Assembly: GCF_014873145.1 (NCBI RefSeq) | Contig: NZ_JADBEK010000001.1 | Coordinates: 11,656,001 to 11,720,000 of the forward strand | Direction: 5' to 3' | From: Nonomuraea angiospora | Lineage (GTDB): Bacteria; Actinomycetota; Actinomycetes; Streptosporangiales; Streptosporangiaceae | Length of the DNA stretch: 64,000 nt | Shown: positions 26,809-34,884 of the stretch, piece after piece | Position numbering within the stretch: the first letter of the stretch is position 1 | Layout of the letters: each line of letters begins with the position of its first letter | Translations under genes and position numbers: made by a program | The notes under the pieces: generated by a model | Databases searched by the model: none | What the model saw: only the letters and a program-made list of their open reading frames with translations | Told to the model about the DNA's origin: nothing

Positions 26809-27232
26809 TCGCGCCTCCAAGCAGTCGCATGATCAGGGTGTTGCGGTTGCGTCCGCCGACGTACTCGTAGTGGAACTCGTCCACCTTCCCCATGGCGAGG
26901 AGCAGCCCGTAACCGCCTTCCTCGCGCAGGGCGGGCGGCACTGCCAGCCGCGGCGCGGGATCGTATCCGGCGGGGTCGAACGGCGGCGCGTCGTCCTCGA
27001 TGCTGACCCGCAGCCGGTCGCGCTCGATCTCCCCGGACAGCTCCACGACGCCCGCCCCGCCCCGGTAGCCGTGCTGGGCGATGTTCGTGGTGATCTCGTC
27101 CGTCGCCAGCCGCAGCCAGTACGCCTGGCGGGAGGTCAGCCCCGCCCCGTCTGCCAGCGCCTCGATGAAGTCGGCCACCACACCCGGCAGGGATACGTGC
27201 TGGACATCGATCTTGAGCCGGCAGGCGAGCAT
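26774..27232 (-). CDS. Anti-sigma-type serine kinase (HATPase, RsbW/SpoIIAB-like)
   Basis: A 152-residue GHKL ATPase. The N-box is ATDEITTNIAQHG near residue 65, the G1 region is IEDDAPPFDP, and a glycine-rich lid is EEGGYGLLLA. Such proteins phosphorylate a STAS antagonist and sequester a sigma factor or another target. The ATG at 27232 overlaps the STAS stop by one base (TGATG). It forms a gene trio with the STAS protein upstream and the SpoIIE phosphatase downstream. No sigma factor gene is in the window. Confidence 0.92.
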   Translation of the reverse strand: MLACRLKIDVQHVSLPGVVADFIEALADGAGLTSRQAYWLRLATDEITTNIAQHGYRGGAGVVELSGEIERDRLRVSIEDDAPPFDPAGYDPAPRLAVPPALREEGGYGLLLAMGKVDEFHYEYVGGRNRNTLIMRLLGGANADGPGGCRAG

Positions 27233-27537
27233 CACTGCATCACGATGCTGCGGTCGAAGCCGGTGAGCCGGATCGTCTCGGCCACCTCCGGCTTGGTCCC
27301 CACCAAGGTGATCTCCGAACCGCGCGGCAGCTTCTGGTGCGCGAACACCAGGCAGCGCACCCCCGCCGACGACATGTACGTCAGCTCGTCGAGGAGCAGC
27401 ACCAGCTTGCCCACCTGCCGCCCCACGGCCTGCGACACCAGTTCGTTGAGCTCGGGGGCGGAGCTGCCGTCGAGCTCGCCCGCCAGCCGGATCGTGGCGG
27501 TGTCGCCCTCCACGTTCATCTTCATCCTGAAGGACAT
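27232..27537 (-). CDS. STAS-domain anti-sigma factor antagonist
   Basis: A 101-residue single STAS domain. The phosphorylation loop reads LTYMSSAGVRCLVFA with the expected serine near residue 57; the N-terminus is SFRMKMNVEGDTATIRLAGELDG. In partner switching the unphosphorylated form binds the kinase and frees its target. It sits 16 bp after glgX and overlaps the kinase gene by one base. It is one of two STAS genes in this operon; the other is at 29566-29907. Confidence 0.92.
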   Translation of the reverse strand: MSFRMKMNVEGDTATIRLAGELDGSSAPELNELVSQAVGRQVGKLVLLLDELTYMSSAGVRCLVFAHQKLPRGSEITLVGTKPEVAETIRLTGFDRSIVMQ

Positions 27538-27553
27538 GACATGCTTCCCTTTC

Positions 27554-29569
27554 CTAATGCGTGACCAGGATCGCGACGCTTCTGGGGCCGATGGACAACT
27601 GTGACTGGTTGGCCAGCGGCGGTTCCGAGCCCGGCTCGAAGGCGTCCATCGGCGGGGCGGCGGCGGTGTCGGCGAACAGGTGCCAGGTCTGCCCGCGCGG
27701 CGCGGGTGGCAGCTCCAGCGTGTGCGACTCCCAGTGGGAGTTGGCGGCGACGTAGACGCAGTCGCTCCCGCCCCCGTCGAACAGCGCGGCCAGCACCCGC
27801 GAGTGCGCCGACCAGTCCGGCGACCAGGCGCTCACGCCGTGCCAGTGGACCGATCCGGGAGAGCCGCCCCTCAGCACCGGGTGCGCCCGCCGGAAGGCGA
27901 TGGCGCGCCGGGTGAAGCGGAACAGGTCGGCGTTCTCCTCCCGCAGCCCCCAGTCGAGCCACGTGAGCGGCCCGTCGTGGCAGTAGGCGTTGTTGTTGCC
28001 GAGCTGCGTGCGGCCGAGCTCGTCGCCGGCCAGCAGCATCGGCACGCCCCGGCTGGCCAGCAGGAGCAGCAGCGCGTTGCGCTGCTGCCGGGCGCGCAGC
28101 GCCAGCACCGCCGGGTCGTCCGTCGCGCCCTCGTGCCCGCAGTTCCAGGAGTTGTTGGCGTCGTCGCCGTCCCGGTTGCCCTCGCCGTTGGCCTCGTTGT
28201 GCTTGTGGTCGTAGGAGACCAGGTCCCGCAGCGTGAACCCGTCGTGCGAGGTGACGAAGTTGACCGTGGCCGCGACGCCCCGCCGGCTGTACATGTCGGG
28301 CGAGCCGACCATGCGGGTGGCCAGCTCCCCGGTGACGCCGAGATCGCCCTTGACGTACCTGCGCACCGTGTCGCGGTAGCGGCCGTTCCACTCCGACCAG
28401 CGGCTGTAGTGGGGGAAGCTGCCCACCTGGTAGAGCCCGGCGGCGTCCCACGCCTCCGCGATCAGCTTGCGGTCGCGCAGGATCGGGTCGTACGCCAGCG
28501 ACTCCAGCAGGGGCGGGTTGTGCAGCAGCTCGCCGCCGGACCCCCGCCCGAGGATCGCCGCCAGGTCGAACCTGAAGCCGTCGACGTGGCACTCGGCCGC
28601 CCAGTAGCGCAGGCAGTCCAGCACGAACCCGCGCACCACCGGATGGTTGCAGTTGAGCGTGTTGCCCGTGCCGCTGAAGTTGTAGTAGTGCCCGTCGGGG
28701 GTGAGCATGTAGTAGGTGGCGTTGTCCAGCCCCTTGAAGCTGATCACCGGCCCGCGCTCGTCGCCCTCCGCGGTGTGGTTGAACACCACGTCGAGCAGCA
28801 CCTCGATGCCCGCCCGGTGCAGCTCCTTGACCAGGTGCTTGAACTCGTCGACCTGCATGTGGTCCCGGCCGGTGGCCGCGTAGGACGCCTTGGGGGCGAA
28901 GAACCCGATGGGGCTGTAGCCCCAGTAGTTGACCCCGGTGAACACGTTGTCGGTCTCGTCGAACTCGAACACCGGCATCAGCTCGACGCAGTTGACCCCC
29001 AGCTCCCGCAGGTACGGGATCTTCTCCACGAGCCCCGCGTACGTGCCGGGCGCCGCGACCCCGGAGGAGGGGTGCCCGGTGAAACCGCGCACGTGCAGCT
29101 CGTAGATCACCAGGTCCTCGTGCGGCAGGTGCGGCGGGCGGTCGTCCTCCCAGTCGAAGTCGTCGAGCGTCACCCGCGACCTGTGCCGGTAGGGGCCGTG
29201 ACCGGTCAGCATCCTGGCGTACGGGTCGCTGAGCACGAGGTCCGGGTCGAAGCGGTGGCCCTCCCACGGCCGGCGGGGGCCGTCCACGCGATAGCCGTAC
29301 TCCAGGCGCTCGACATCGAGGCCGAACACGGTCATCGCGTGGACGCTGCCCACCCGGAACGACTCCGGGAAGGGCAGCTCGGCCATCGGCTCGGGCTCGC
29401 CCTCCCGGTAGAGCACCAGCGTCACCGAGGTGGCGTGGTTGGAGAAGACCGAGAAGTTGACACCCCCGGGCACCCGCGTGGCGCCGAACGGCAGCGACCG
29501 CCCAGCGCGCACGGGGTATCCGGCGATCCGCTGCGTGGGGTAGGCGTCGATCGGCTCCAGGACGGTCAT
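27554..29569 (-). CDS. glgX: Glycogen debranching enzyme GlgX
   Basis: A 671-residue GH13 enzyme that hydrolyses alpha-1,6 branches of phosphorylase-limit glycogen. An N-terminal CBM48 (FGATRVPGGVNFSVFSNHAT) is followed by the barrel with DVVFNHTAEG, the nucleophile aspartate in HVDGFRFDLA, the general acid glutamate in KLIAEAWDAAG and the aspartate in FVTSHDGFTLRD. A NEANGEGNRDGDDANNSWNC stretch is typical of GlgX. The start overlaps the STAS stop by ATGA. No other glycogen genes are present, and its insertion between two partner-switching genes is unusual. Confidence 0.93.
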   Translation of the reverse strand: MTVLEPIDAYPTQRIAGYPVRAGRSLPFGATRVPGGVNFSVFSNHATSVTLVLYREGEPEPMAELPFPESFRVGSVHAMTVFGLDVERLEYGYRVDGPRRPWEGHRFDPDLVLSDPYARMLTGHGPYRHRSRVTLDDFDWEDDRPPHLPHEDLVIYELHVRGFTGHPSSGVAAPGTYAGLVEKIPYLRELGVNCVELMPVFEFDETDNVFTGVNYWGYSPIGFFAPKASYAATGRDHMQVDEFKHLVKELHRAGIEVLLDVVFNHTAEGDERGPVISFKGLDNATYYMLTPDGHYYNFSGTGNTLNCNHPVVRGFVLDCLRYWAAECHVDGFRFDLAAILGRGSGGELLHNPPLLESLAYDPILRDRKLIAEAWDAAGLYQVGSFPHYSRWSEWNGRYRDTVRRYVKGDLGVTGELATRMVGSPDMYSRRGVAATVNFVTSHDGFTLRDLVSYDHKHNEANGEGNRDGDDANNSWNCGHEGATDDPAVLALRARQQRNALLLLLASRGVPMLLAGDELGRTQLGNNNAYCHDGPLTWLDWGLREENADLFRFTRRAIAFRRAHPVLRGGSPGSVHWHGVSAWSPDWSAHSRVLAALFDGGGSDCVYVAANSHWESHTLELPPAPRGQTWHLFADTAAAPPMDAFEPGSEPPLANQSQLSIGPRSVAILVTH

Positions 29570-29907
29570 ACGGTCAACGCCTCCACGCCTTGTTCGACCG
29601 ACTCGACCACGGTGAAGAACCCGAGGAAGCCGGTCGCCTCCATGATCGCGCGCACCTCGGGGGACAGGCCCGTCAGCGCGAGGCGTACCGTGCCGTGCTG
29701 GGCCTGCCGGTAGATCAGCAGGAGCACCCGCAGCCCGGCGCTCGACATGTACAGGGTCCGGGACAGGTCCAGCACCACGAGACCGTCCTCGGGGAAGAGC
29801 GCCTGCAGGTCCTGCTGGACCTGGGGCGCGGTCTCGCTGTCGAGCCGGCCGTCCAGGCTGATGACGGTCACCCCGCCGCGCGGCTCTTTCCACAGTCGCA
29901 TGGACAT
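29566..29907 (-). CDS. STAS-domain anti-sigma factor antagonist (second copy)
   Basis: A 113-residue STAS protein. The phosphorylation loop is RTLYMSSAGLRVLLLIY and the N-terminal strand is GGVTVISLDGRLDSETA. The ATG at 29907 has GGAGGAG 5-6 bases upstream, partly inside the last codons of the preceding gene. It differs from the STAS protein at 27232 outside the core loop, so the two may respond to different partners. It overlaps glgX by 4 bp and so is coupled to its translation. Confidence 0.92.
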   Translation of the reverse strand: MSMRLWKEPRGGVTVISLDGRLDSETAPQVQQDLQALFPEDGLVVLDLSRTLYMSSAGLRVLLLIYRQAQHGTVRLALTGLSPEVRAIMEATGFLGFFTVVESVEQGVEALTV

Positions 29908-29908
29908 G

Positions 29909-32305
29909 TCACTCCTCCACGGGCGCGAGATGGGCGCGCACGGTCACCGGCGAGGCGGAGTCGGGCAGCTTCACCGTCATCGCCGCGGCGTCGAAGAGCT
30001 GGTACGGCGAGCCGTCCACCTCCACCCACTCCAGCCGGACCCGGCCGGGCGGCAGCGCGTCGGGCGCCACCCGCAGGACGCGGTCGGTGAACCCGTCGGG
30101 CCGCGGCCGGAACCACAGCGTCAACGGCTCCTTGTCGATCAGCAGCCGCTGGTAGACGGTCGCCAGGAAGCACAGCTCGGCCGCGTGGCACATGCTCATC
30201 GAGTGGCTGCCCTTGAACCGCTCGTTGCCGAGCAGGTACGGGTGGCCGTCGGCGAGCACGTTGAAGTAGATCCCGCCCTCGTCGTGGTCGAGGAAGAAGG
30301 CGCTGTAGAAGGCGGCCGACTCCCGCGCCCTGCGCACGAACTCCTCCTCACCCACCAGCCCCGCCAGGATCTGGTAGGCGAGGATCGCCTGCTCCTGCTG
30401 CCACCAGGCCTTCCTGTCGTGCCAGACGAACCGGTGGACGTGCTGGCCTGGGGCGAGCCTGCGCTCGACCACGTCGTACCAGCCGCCGCGCTGCGGGTCG
30501 CTGCCGAAGCCCGGCATCTTCTCGCCGATCTCGGTCGCCAGCGTCCGGTAGCCGTCCTTGGGCCGGATCGACATCATCCGCATGAGGTTCCAGGCGATCT
30601 TGAGGTTGTGCCCGACGACCGCCCTGTCCTGCTGCCAGTGCCAGGTGGTGTCCGGCGTCCAGTCGGCGTGGAAGCGCTCCTGCACGTACGGGCTGTCCTT
30701 CCTGGGCATGTGCTTGGCGATGAGGTCGAACGTCTCCTCCAGCATGTCGGCGTGCCGCTCGTCGCCGGTGGCCAGGAACAGGTTGATGAGGTAGGCGGGG
30801 GCGTGGTCGCCGACGGAGTTCCAGTTCTTCCTCGACCGGTTCGGGCCCAGCGACTCGTGGTGCGGGCTGAGCAGGATCGGGTCGATGTGCGAGTAGTAGC
30901 CGCCCCGCTCGGGGTCGTGGAAGAACTTGCGGAACAGCCGCAGCGTGCCGTCGATGTCGGAGGCGATGCGCGGGTCCCCGGTGAGCCGGTAGAGCTGGGT
31001 CGGGCCGGCCAGGGCGTAGATCTGCTCGTACATCGGGATCGCGTCGTAGTCGTCGCCGAACTCGGAGGTGAACAGCTTGCGCTCGACCCCGTCGCGCACG
31101 TCGATGCCGTGGTACCAGTACACGACGTCCTCGTCGCGGTCCACGAAGCGCATGTGCTCGCGCAGGTAGGCGGCGCCCTGCTCGGCCACCTCCAGGAAGT
31201 CCTCCTCGCCCGTGAGCATGTAGGCCGAGGACATCCCGTAGACCATCCGGGAGATCGTGTCGGTCTCCTGCACGTCCTGGCCGGCCTTCTCGCCGCCCAG
31301 CCGCAGCATGGTCCGGTACGCCGAGTAGTCGATCGGGCCGTCGGCCCCGAACTGCGCCTTGCGGTAGAACCGGCCCAGCTCGCGGATCTGCTTGACCCAC
31401 CAGTCGGGCTGCTCGAAGGCGTACTGGCCGGGCTGCCTGCCCAGGAAGATCAGCGTCTTGGCCTCGATCGTGTACGAGCCGTTCTCGTGGTAGAAGATCC
31501 CCTTGACGAACACGTAGGTGCCCGGCGTGAGCAGCTGCTCCAGGTGCGCCGAGGCGTCGAGGTACGGCTCCGAGAGGTTGCGCACGAACTCGGCGGAGGT
31601 GGTGCCGGTCAGGCGCACCCGCACCGGCCGCCCGTCGTTGGTGCGCAGGCTGATCTCGCCGTGCTCGAAGCCGGTGACGTAGCCGGCCACCAGGTCGGAG
31701 AAGGTGAAGTCGGGCCGGTAGACCGTCTCGGTGCCGCGGTCGGCGGCCACCAGGTCGATGATCATGCGGGCGAACGCGGCGCAGTGCTCGGCCGTCCGGC
31801 CGGTCACCAGGTCGCGGTCCACCACGACGTCCTGGTCGGTGTAGACGGCGCCCATGTTGCGCACGTCGCCGACCAGGTTGTTGTGGCACGTCACGCGGCG
31901 GCCCTTGACCGCCTCGGCGATGGGCGCCGCCAGCCAGAGCCCGTGGCAGATGACGCCCTTGACGATCCGGTGGTCGTCGAAGGCCTCCTTCAGCAGCTTC
32001 ACGGCGGGGGCGAGCTCGTGGACGTCCTCGGTGTAGCGCAGCCGGTCCGACACCATGCCGGACGGCACGATCAGCACGTCGATCCGGCTCAGGTCGGCCT
32101 TCTCCAGGTCGCCGCTCACCGTGAACGGCTCCTTGAACTCGTGGCCGTGGAAGGTCAGCGAGTCCTGTCCCCACAACCGCGTGAGGAACTCGACCCGCGC
32201 CCCCTCCTCGGTGAAACGCCGCTGGTAGTAGTGGAGCTCCTGCTCGACGTAGTCGCTCTCCATGAGGATCGCGACGGTGCGCCCGGCCAATCGCTTCTCA
32301 CGCAC
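29909..32305 (-). CDS. DJ-1/PfpI domain fused to an AGE-like (alpha/alpha)6-barrel domain
   Basis: A 798-residue fusion from GTG 32305 (GAGAGGT 6 bases upstream). Residues 1-200 are a DJ-1/PfpI class-I amidotransferase-like domain: TVAILMESDYVEQELHYYQ, DVLIVPSGMV, and the nucleophile cysteine in KGVICHGLWLAAP. The remainder has AGE-type epimerase/glycosidase features: HHESLGPNRSRKNWNSVGDH, ERFHADWTPDTTWHWQQDRA, WWQQEQAILAYQ and GSHSMSMCHAAELC. Between them (about 210-310) lies a beta-rich segment. The pairing suggests a sugar or sugar-aldehyde substrate, which is inference. It sits 10 bp after the ThDP enzyme gene and 1 bp before the STAS gene. Confidence 0.8.
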   Translation of the reverse strand: MREKRLAGRTVAILMESDYVEQELHYYQRRFTEEGARVEFLTRLWGQDSLTFHGHEFKEPFTVSGDLEKADLSRIDVLIVPSGMVSDRLRYTEDVHELAPAVKLLKEAFDDHRIVKGVICHGLWLAAPIAEAVKGRRVTCHNNLVGDVRNMGAVYTDQDVVVDRDLVTGRTAEHCAAFARMIIDLVAADRGTETVYRPDFTFSDLVAGYVTGFEHGEISLRTNDGRPVRVRLTGTTSAEFVRNLSEPYLDASAHLEQLLTPGTYVFVKGIFYHENGSYTIEAKTLIFLGRQPGQYAFEQPDWWVKQIRELGRFYRKAQFGADGPIDYSAYRTMLRLGGEKAGQDVQETDTISRMVYGMSSAYMLTGEEDFLEVAEQGAAYLREHMRFVDRDEDVVYWYHGIDVRDGVERKLFTSEFGDDYDAIPMYEQIYALAGPTQLYRLTGDPRIASDIDGTLRLFRKFFHDPERGGYYSHIDPILLSPHHESLGPNRSRKNWNSVGDHAPAYLINLFLATGDERHADMLEETFDLIAKHMPRKDSPYVQERFHADWTPDTTWHWQQDRAVVGHNLKIAWNLMRMMSIRPKDGYRTLATEIGEKMPGFGSDPQRGGWYDVVERRLAPGQHVHRFVWHDRKAWWQQEQAILAYQILAGLVGEEEFVRRARESAAFYSAFFLDHDEGGIYFNVLADGHPYLLGNERFKGSHSMSMCHAAELCFLATVYQRLLIDKEPLTLWFRPRPDGFTDRVLRVAPDALPPGRVRLEWVEVDGSPYQLFDAAAMTVKLPDSASPVTVRAHLAPVEE

Positions 32306-32315
32306 GGTGTACCTC

Positions 32316-33905
32316 TCAGGTGGTAATCAGATCGACGAGGAACGGCCCCGGCGCCGCGAGCATCCGCTGGACCGCCGCCTCCACCTGGGCGGGCTTGCTC
32401 ACCTTGACGCCGGGGACACCCAGGCTCGCGGCCAGCTTCACGAAGTCGATCTGGGGGTGGGACAGGTCGAAGCCCTGGGGGTGGGGGTGCGCGGCGATGC
32501 CGCGCTCGCGCCAGTACTGCTCGAGGTTGTCGTCGAGCAGCTGGTAACGGCGGTTGTCGCAGATCACGAAGCGGGCGGCCACGCCGTACCTGACGGCGGT
32601 CCAGAGGGCCTGGATGGTGTACATGCTGCCGCCGTCGCCGGTGAAGGCCACCACCTCGGCCTCGGGGCGGGCCAGCTTGATCCCGATCGCGCCGGGGATG
32701 CCGACGCCGAGCGAGCCGCCCCTGGTCTGGAAGTAGGCGCCGGGCCGGCGCGGCGGCAGCCGCCTGAGCAGCGCGGGGGCGGAGGTCAGCGCCTCGTCGA
32801 AGACCACCAGCCCGTCGCCGGCCCTTGCGGCCAGCTCGCCGGCGAACAGGTCCATCATGCTCTCGCCGTACACCTCGGCCGGCTCGCGGGCGGGCCCGGG
32901 GCGGCCGGGGCCGAGCAGGCCGGCCAGCGCCGCCAGGGTCGGCTTGGGATCGGCGACGAGCGCGACGTCGGCCGGCAGGTTCTTGGCGATCTCGTAGTCG
33001 TCCAGGTCGATGTGGACGATCTTCGCCCCCTCCGGGAAGGGGCTGGCCAGCAGCGGGAACACCTCGGGGAAGAGGTACGTCCCGACGACGAGCGCGGCGT
33101 CGGCCCCGGCCAGCGCGGCGGCGCTGTGCTCGCCGAACATGTGCCCGAGGTCGCCCCGGTGCAGCGGGTGGGTGGTGTCGATGGTCAGCTCCGAGGAGTT
33201 CACCGTCCACACCGGGGCGCCGAGCGCCTCCGCGACCCTGGCCAGCTCCTCCTGCGCGCCGGACACCGAGACCCCGTCCCCGGCCAGCACCACGGGCCGC
33301 CGGGCGGCGCGCAGCACCGCCGCGGCCCGCTCCAGCTCCTCCGGCACGGGCACCGTCGCCCGGCTGGGGATCGTGCTGGCCACGGCGGGCTCGTCGGTGT
33401 CCTCGTCGAGCACGTCCATCGGCAGTGCCACGAAGACGGGCCCGCGCGGCGGCGTCATCGCGATCTTGACCGCGCGCCGCAGCACCCTCAGCACCGAGCC
33501 CGGGTGGGTCACCCTGGTCGCGTACTTGGTCACCGGCCGGGCCATCGCCACCAGGTCCACCGCCATCTGGCCGTCCAGCGCCTCGTAGCGCACCCCCGCC
33601 TCGCCGGCGATCACCACCAGCGGCGAGTGGCCGCGCTTGGCCTGGTAGAGCAGGCCGACCCCGTTGCCGAGGCCGACCCCGCTGTGCAGCTGGACCAGCG
33701 CGGGCCCGCCGGTGGCGCGGGCGTAGCCGTCGGCGATGCCGAGCACCGCCGACTCCTGCAGCGCCAGCACGTACCGGAAGCCCGGCGTCTCCTCCAGCAC
33801 GTCCAGGAACCCCTGCTCCACGGTCCCCGGGTTGCCGAACATCACCGAGATGCCGTCGGCCGCGAACTGCTCGAAGATCGCCTCTTTGGCGGGACGGGTC
33901 GCCAT
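32316..33905 (-). CDS. Thiamine-diphosphate enzyme (benzoylformate decarboxylase / acetolactate synthase-like)
   Basis: A 529-residue ThDP enzyme. The N-terminal domain has VMFGNPGTVEQGFLDVL, the catalytic glutamate in LALQESAVLGIADGYARATG and LHSGVGLGNGVG. The C-terminal cofactor motif is GDGGSMYTIQALWTAVRYGV...NRRYQLL. It resembles benzoylformate decarboxylases, which decarboxylate 2-oxo acids or ligate aldehydes. The GNPGT start and small active-site residues fit that group better than acetohydroxyacid synthase. The ATG at 33905 lies 2 bp after the DJ-1 gene. Two DJ-1-type genes flank it. Confidence 0.9.
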   Translation of the reverse strand: MATRPAKEAIFEQFAADGISVMFGNPGTVEQGFLDVLEETPGFRYVLALQESAVLGIADGYARATGGPALVQLHSGVGLGNGVGLLYQAKRGHSPLVVIAGEAGVRYEALDGQMAVDLVAMARPVTKYATRVTHPGSVLRVLRRAVKIAMTPPRGPVFVALPMDVLDEDTDEPAVASTIPSRATVPVPEELERAAAVLRAARRPVVLAGDGVSVSGAQEELARVAEALGAPVWTVNSSELTIDTTHPLHRGDLGHMFGEHSAAALAGADAALVVGTYLFPEVFPLLASPFPEGAKIVHIDLDDYEIAKNLPADVALVADPKPTLAALAGLLGPGRPGPAREPAEVYGESMMDLFAGELAARAGDGLVVFDEALTSAPALLRRLPPRRPGAYFQTRGGSLGVGIPGAIGIKLARPEAEVVAFTGDGGSMYTIQALWTAVRYGVAARFVICDNRRYQLLDDNLEQYWRERGIAAHPHPQGFDLSHPQIDFVKLAASLGVPGVKVSKPAQVEAAVQRMLAAPGPFLVDLITT

Positions 33906-33907
33906 GG

Positions 33908-34732
33908 TCACCAGCCGTACCGGCGCAGGCCGGACTCGAGCACCTCGACCAGCTTCTCGCCGGACAGGTACGAGTCGGGGGTCGAGCGGCCCGTCACGAA
34001 CGGGTGGTCCACGATCACCGACGTCTCCTTGCCCACGTTGCCGTGGTAGCGGCCGTCGGGGGCGGTGGCGTCGCGCAGGATGTACTCCAGCGGGTACGGC
34101 GGCGGCCCCATGTTGAAGTCGACCCCCAGGAAGCCGGTGCCGTCCTTGTAGTCGTACTCCTTGCAGTGGCCCGTCACGTGCTTGCCGCGCAGGATGCTCG
34201 CGCGGTCCTCCCAGTCGCGGGCGAAGGCCAGGCAGGCGACGCCGTAGCACTCGGCGAGCACCGGCTTGTCCGCCCGGACGAAGGAGAGGATCAGGTCGTG
34301 CACCCGGCCGTTGTTGGCCAGGTCCACGATCGGGCCGCTGCCGCCCACGAGCACCAGGGCGTCGTACTTCTCGACGTCGCGGTCCAGCCGGGCGAGCTCC
34401 CGGTAGTAGCCCTCGACCTTGCGCAGGTATCCGTCCTCGCTGTTGTAGGGGCGTTCGGGGATCCACTCGGCGAGGCTGACCGGGGAGTCCAGCCGGTCCG
34501 ACTCGTCGAGCTGCCTGGCGGCCACGGCCACCTCCGGCGTGGTCACGGAGCGGCCCAGCGGCGGATCCACGTACCCGGGGTCGAGACTGGGCGGCAGTGC
34601 CCGCGCCCGCTTGCCGGTGGGGGTGGCGAACACGCTCCGGTAGCCCTGCCGGTCGAAGGCGGCCAGCGGGCCGACGAGTTCCTCTCCCCAATATCCGTAC
34701 TCGGAGAGAACAATAAGAATGGTGCGCGTCAT
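33908..34732 (-). CDS. DJ-1/PfpI family protein
   Basis: A 274-residue cytoplasmic protein starting MTRTILIVLSEYGYWGEELVGPL. It has FATPTGKRA, LVLVGGSGPIVDLANN and the cysteine elbow LAECYGVACLAFAR, followed by HVTGHCKEYDYKDGTGF. It is close to the larger DJ-1 subgroup (Hsp31/glyoxalase-III-like) but longer by an inserted segment near residues 60-110. Members act on 2-oxoaldehydes or as chaperones. It is the first gene of the eight-gene operon and diverges from the receiver-reductase gene with 150 bp between them. Confidence 0.88.
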   Translation of the reverse strand: MTRTILIVLSEYGYWGEELVGPLAAFDRQGYRSVFATPTGKRARALPPSLDPGYVDPPLGRSVTTPEVAVAARQLDESDRLDSPVSLAEWIPERPYNSEDGYLRKVEGYYRELARLDRDVEKYDALVLVGGSGPIVDLANNGRVHDLILSFVRADKPVLAECYGVACLAFARDWEDRASILRGKHVTGHCKEYDYKDGTGFLGVDFNMGPPPYPLEYILRDATAPDGRYHGNVGKETSVIVDHPFVTGRSTPDSYLSGEKLVEVLESGLRRYGW

Positions 34733-34884
34733 GCGTGGATTCAAACAACGAGTGGTTTTCCGGGACAAGCCCGGCCCGCCGATTCCGTCAAGTCCATGAA
34801 AGTCGCCGGCACTTCGTCAGGTGCCGGGGGCGGCCGCGCGGAAAATGGAAACAATGGCCGTAGCCGATTCTGGAGGGTCGTGAC

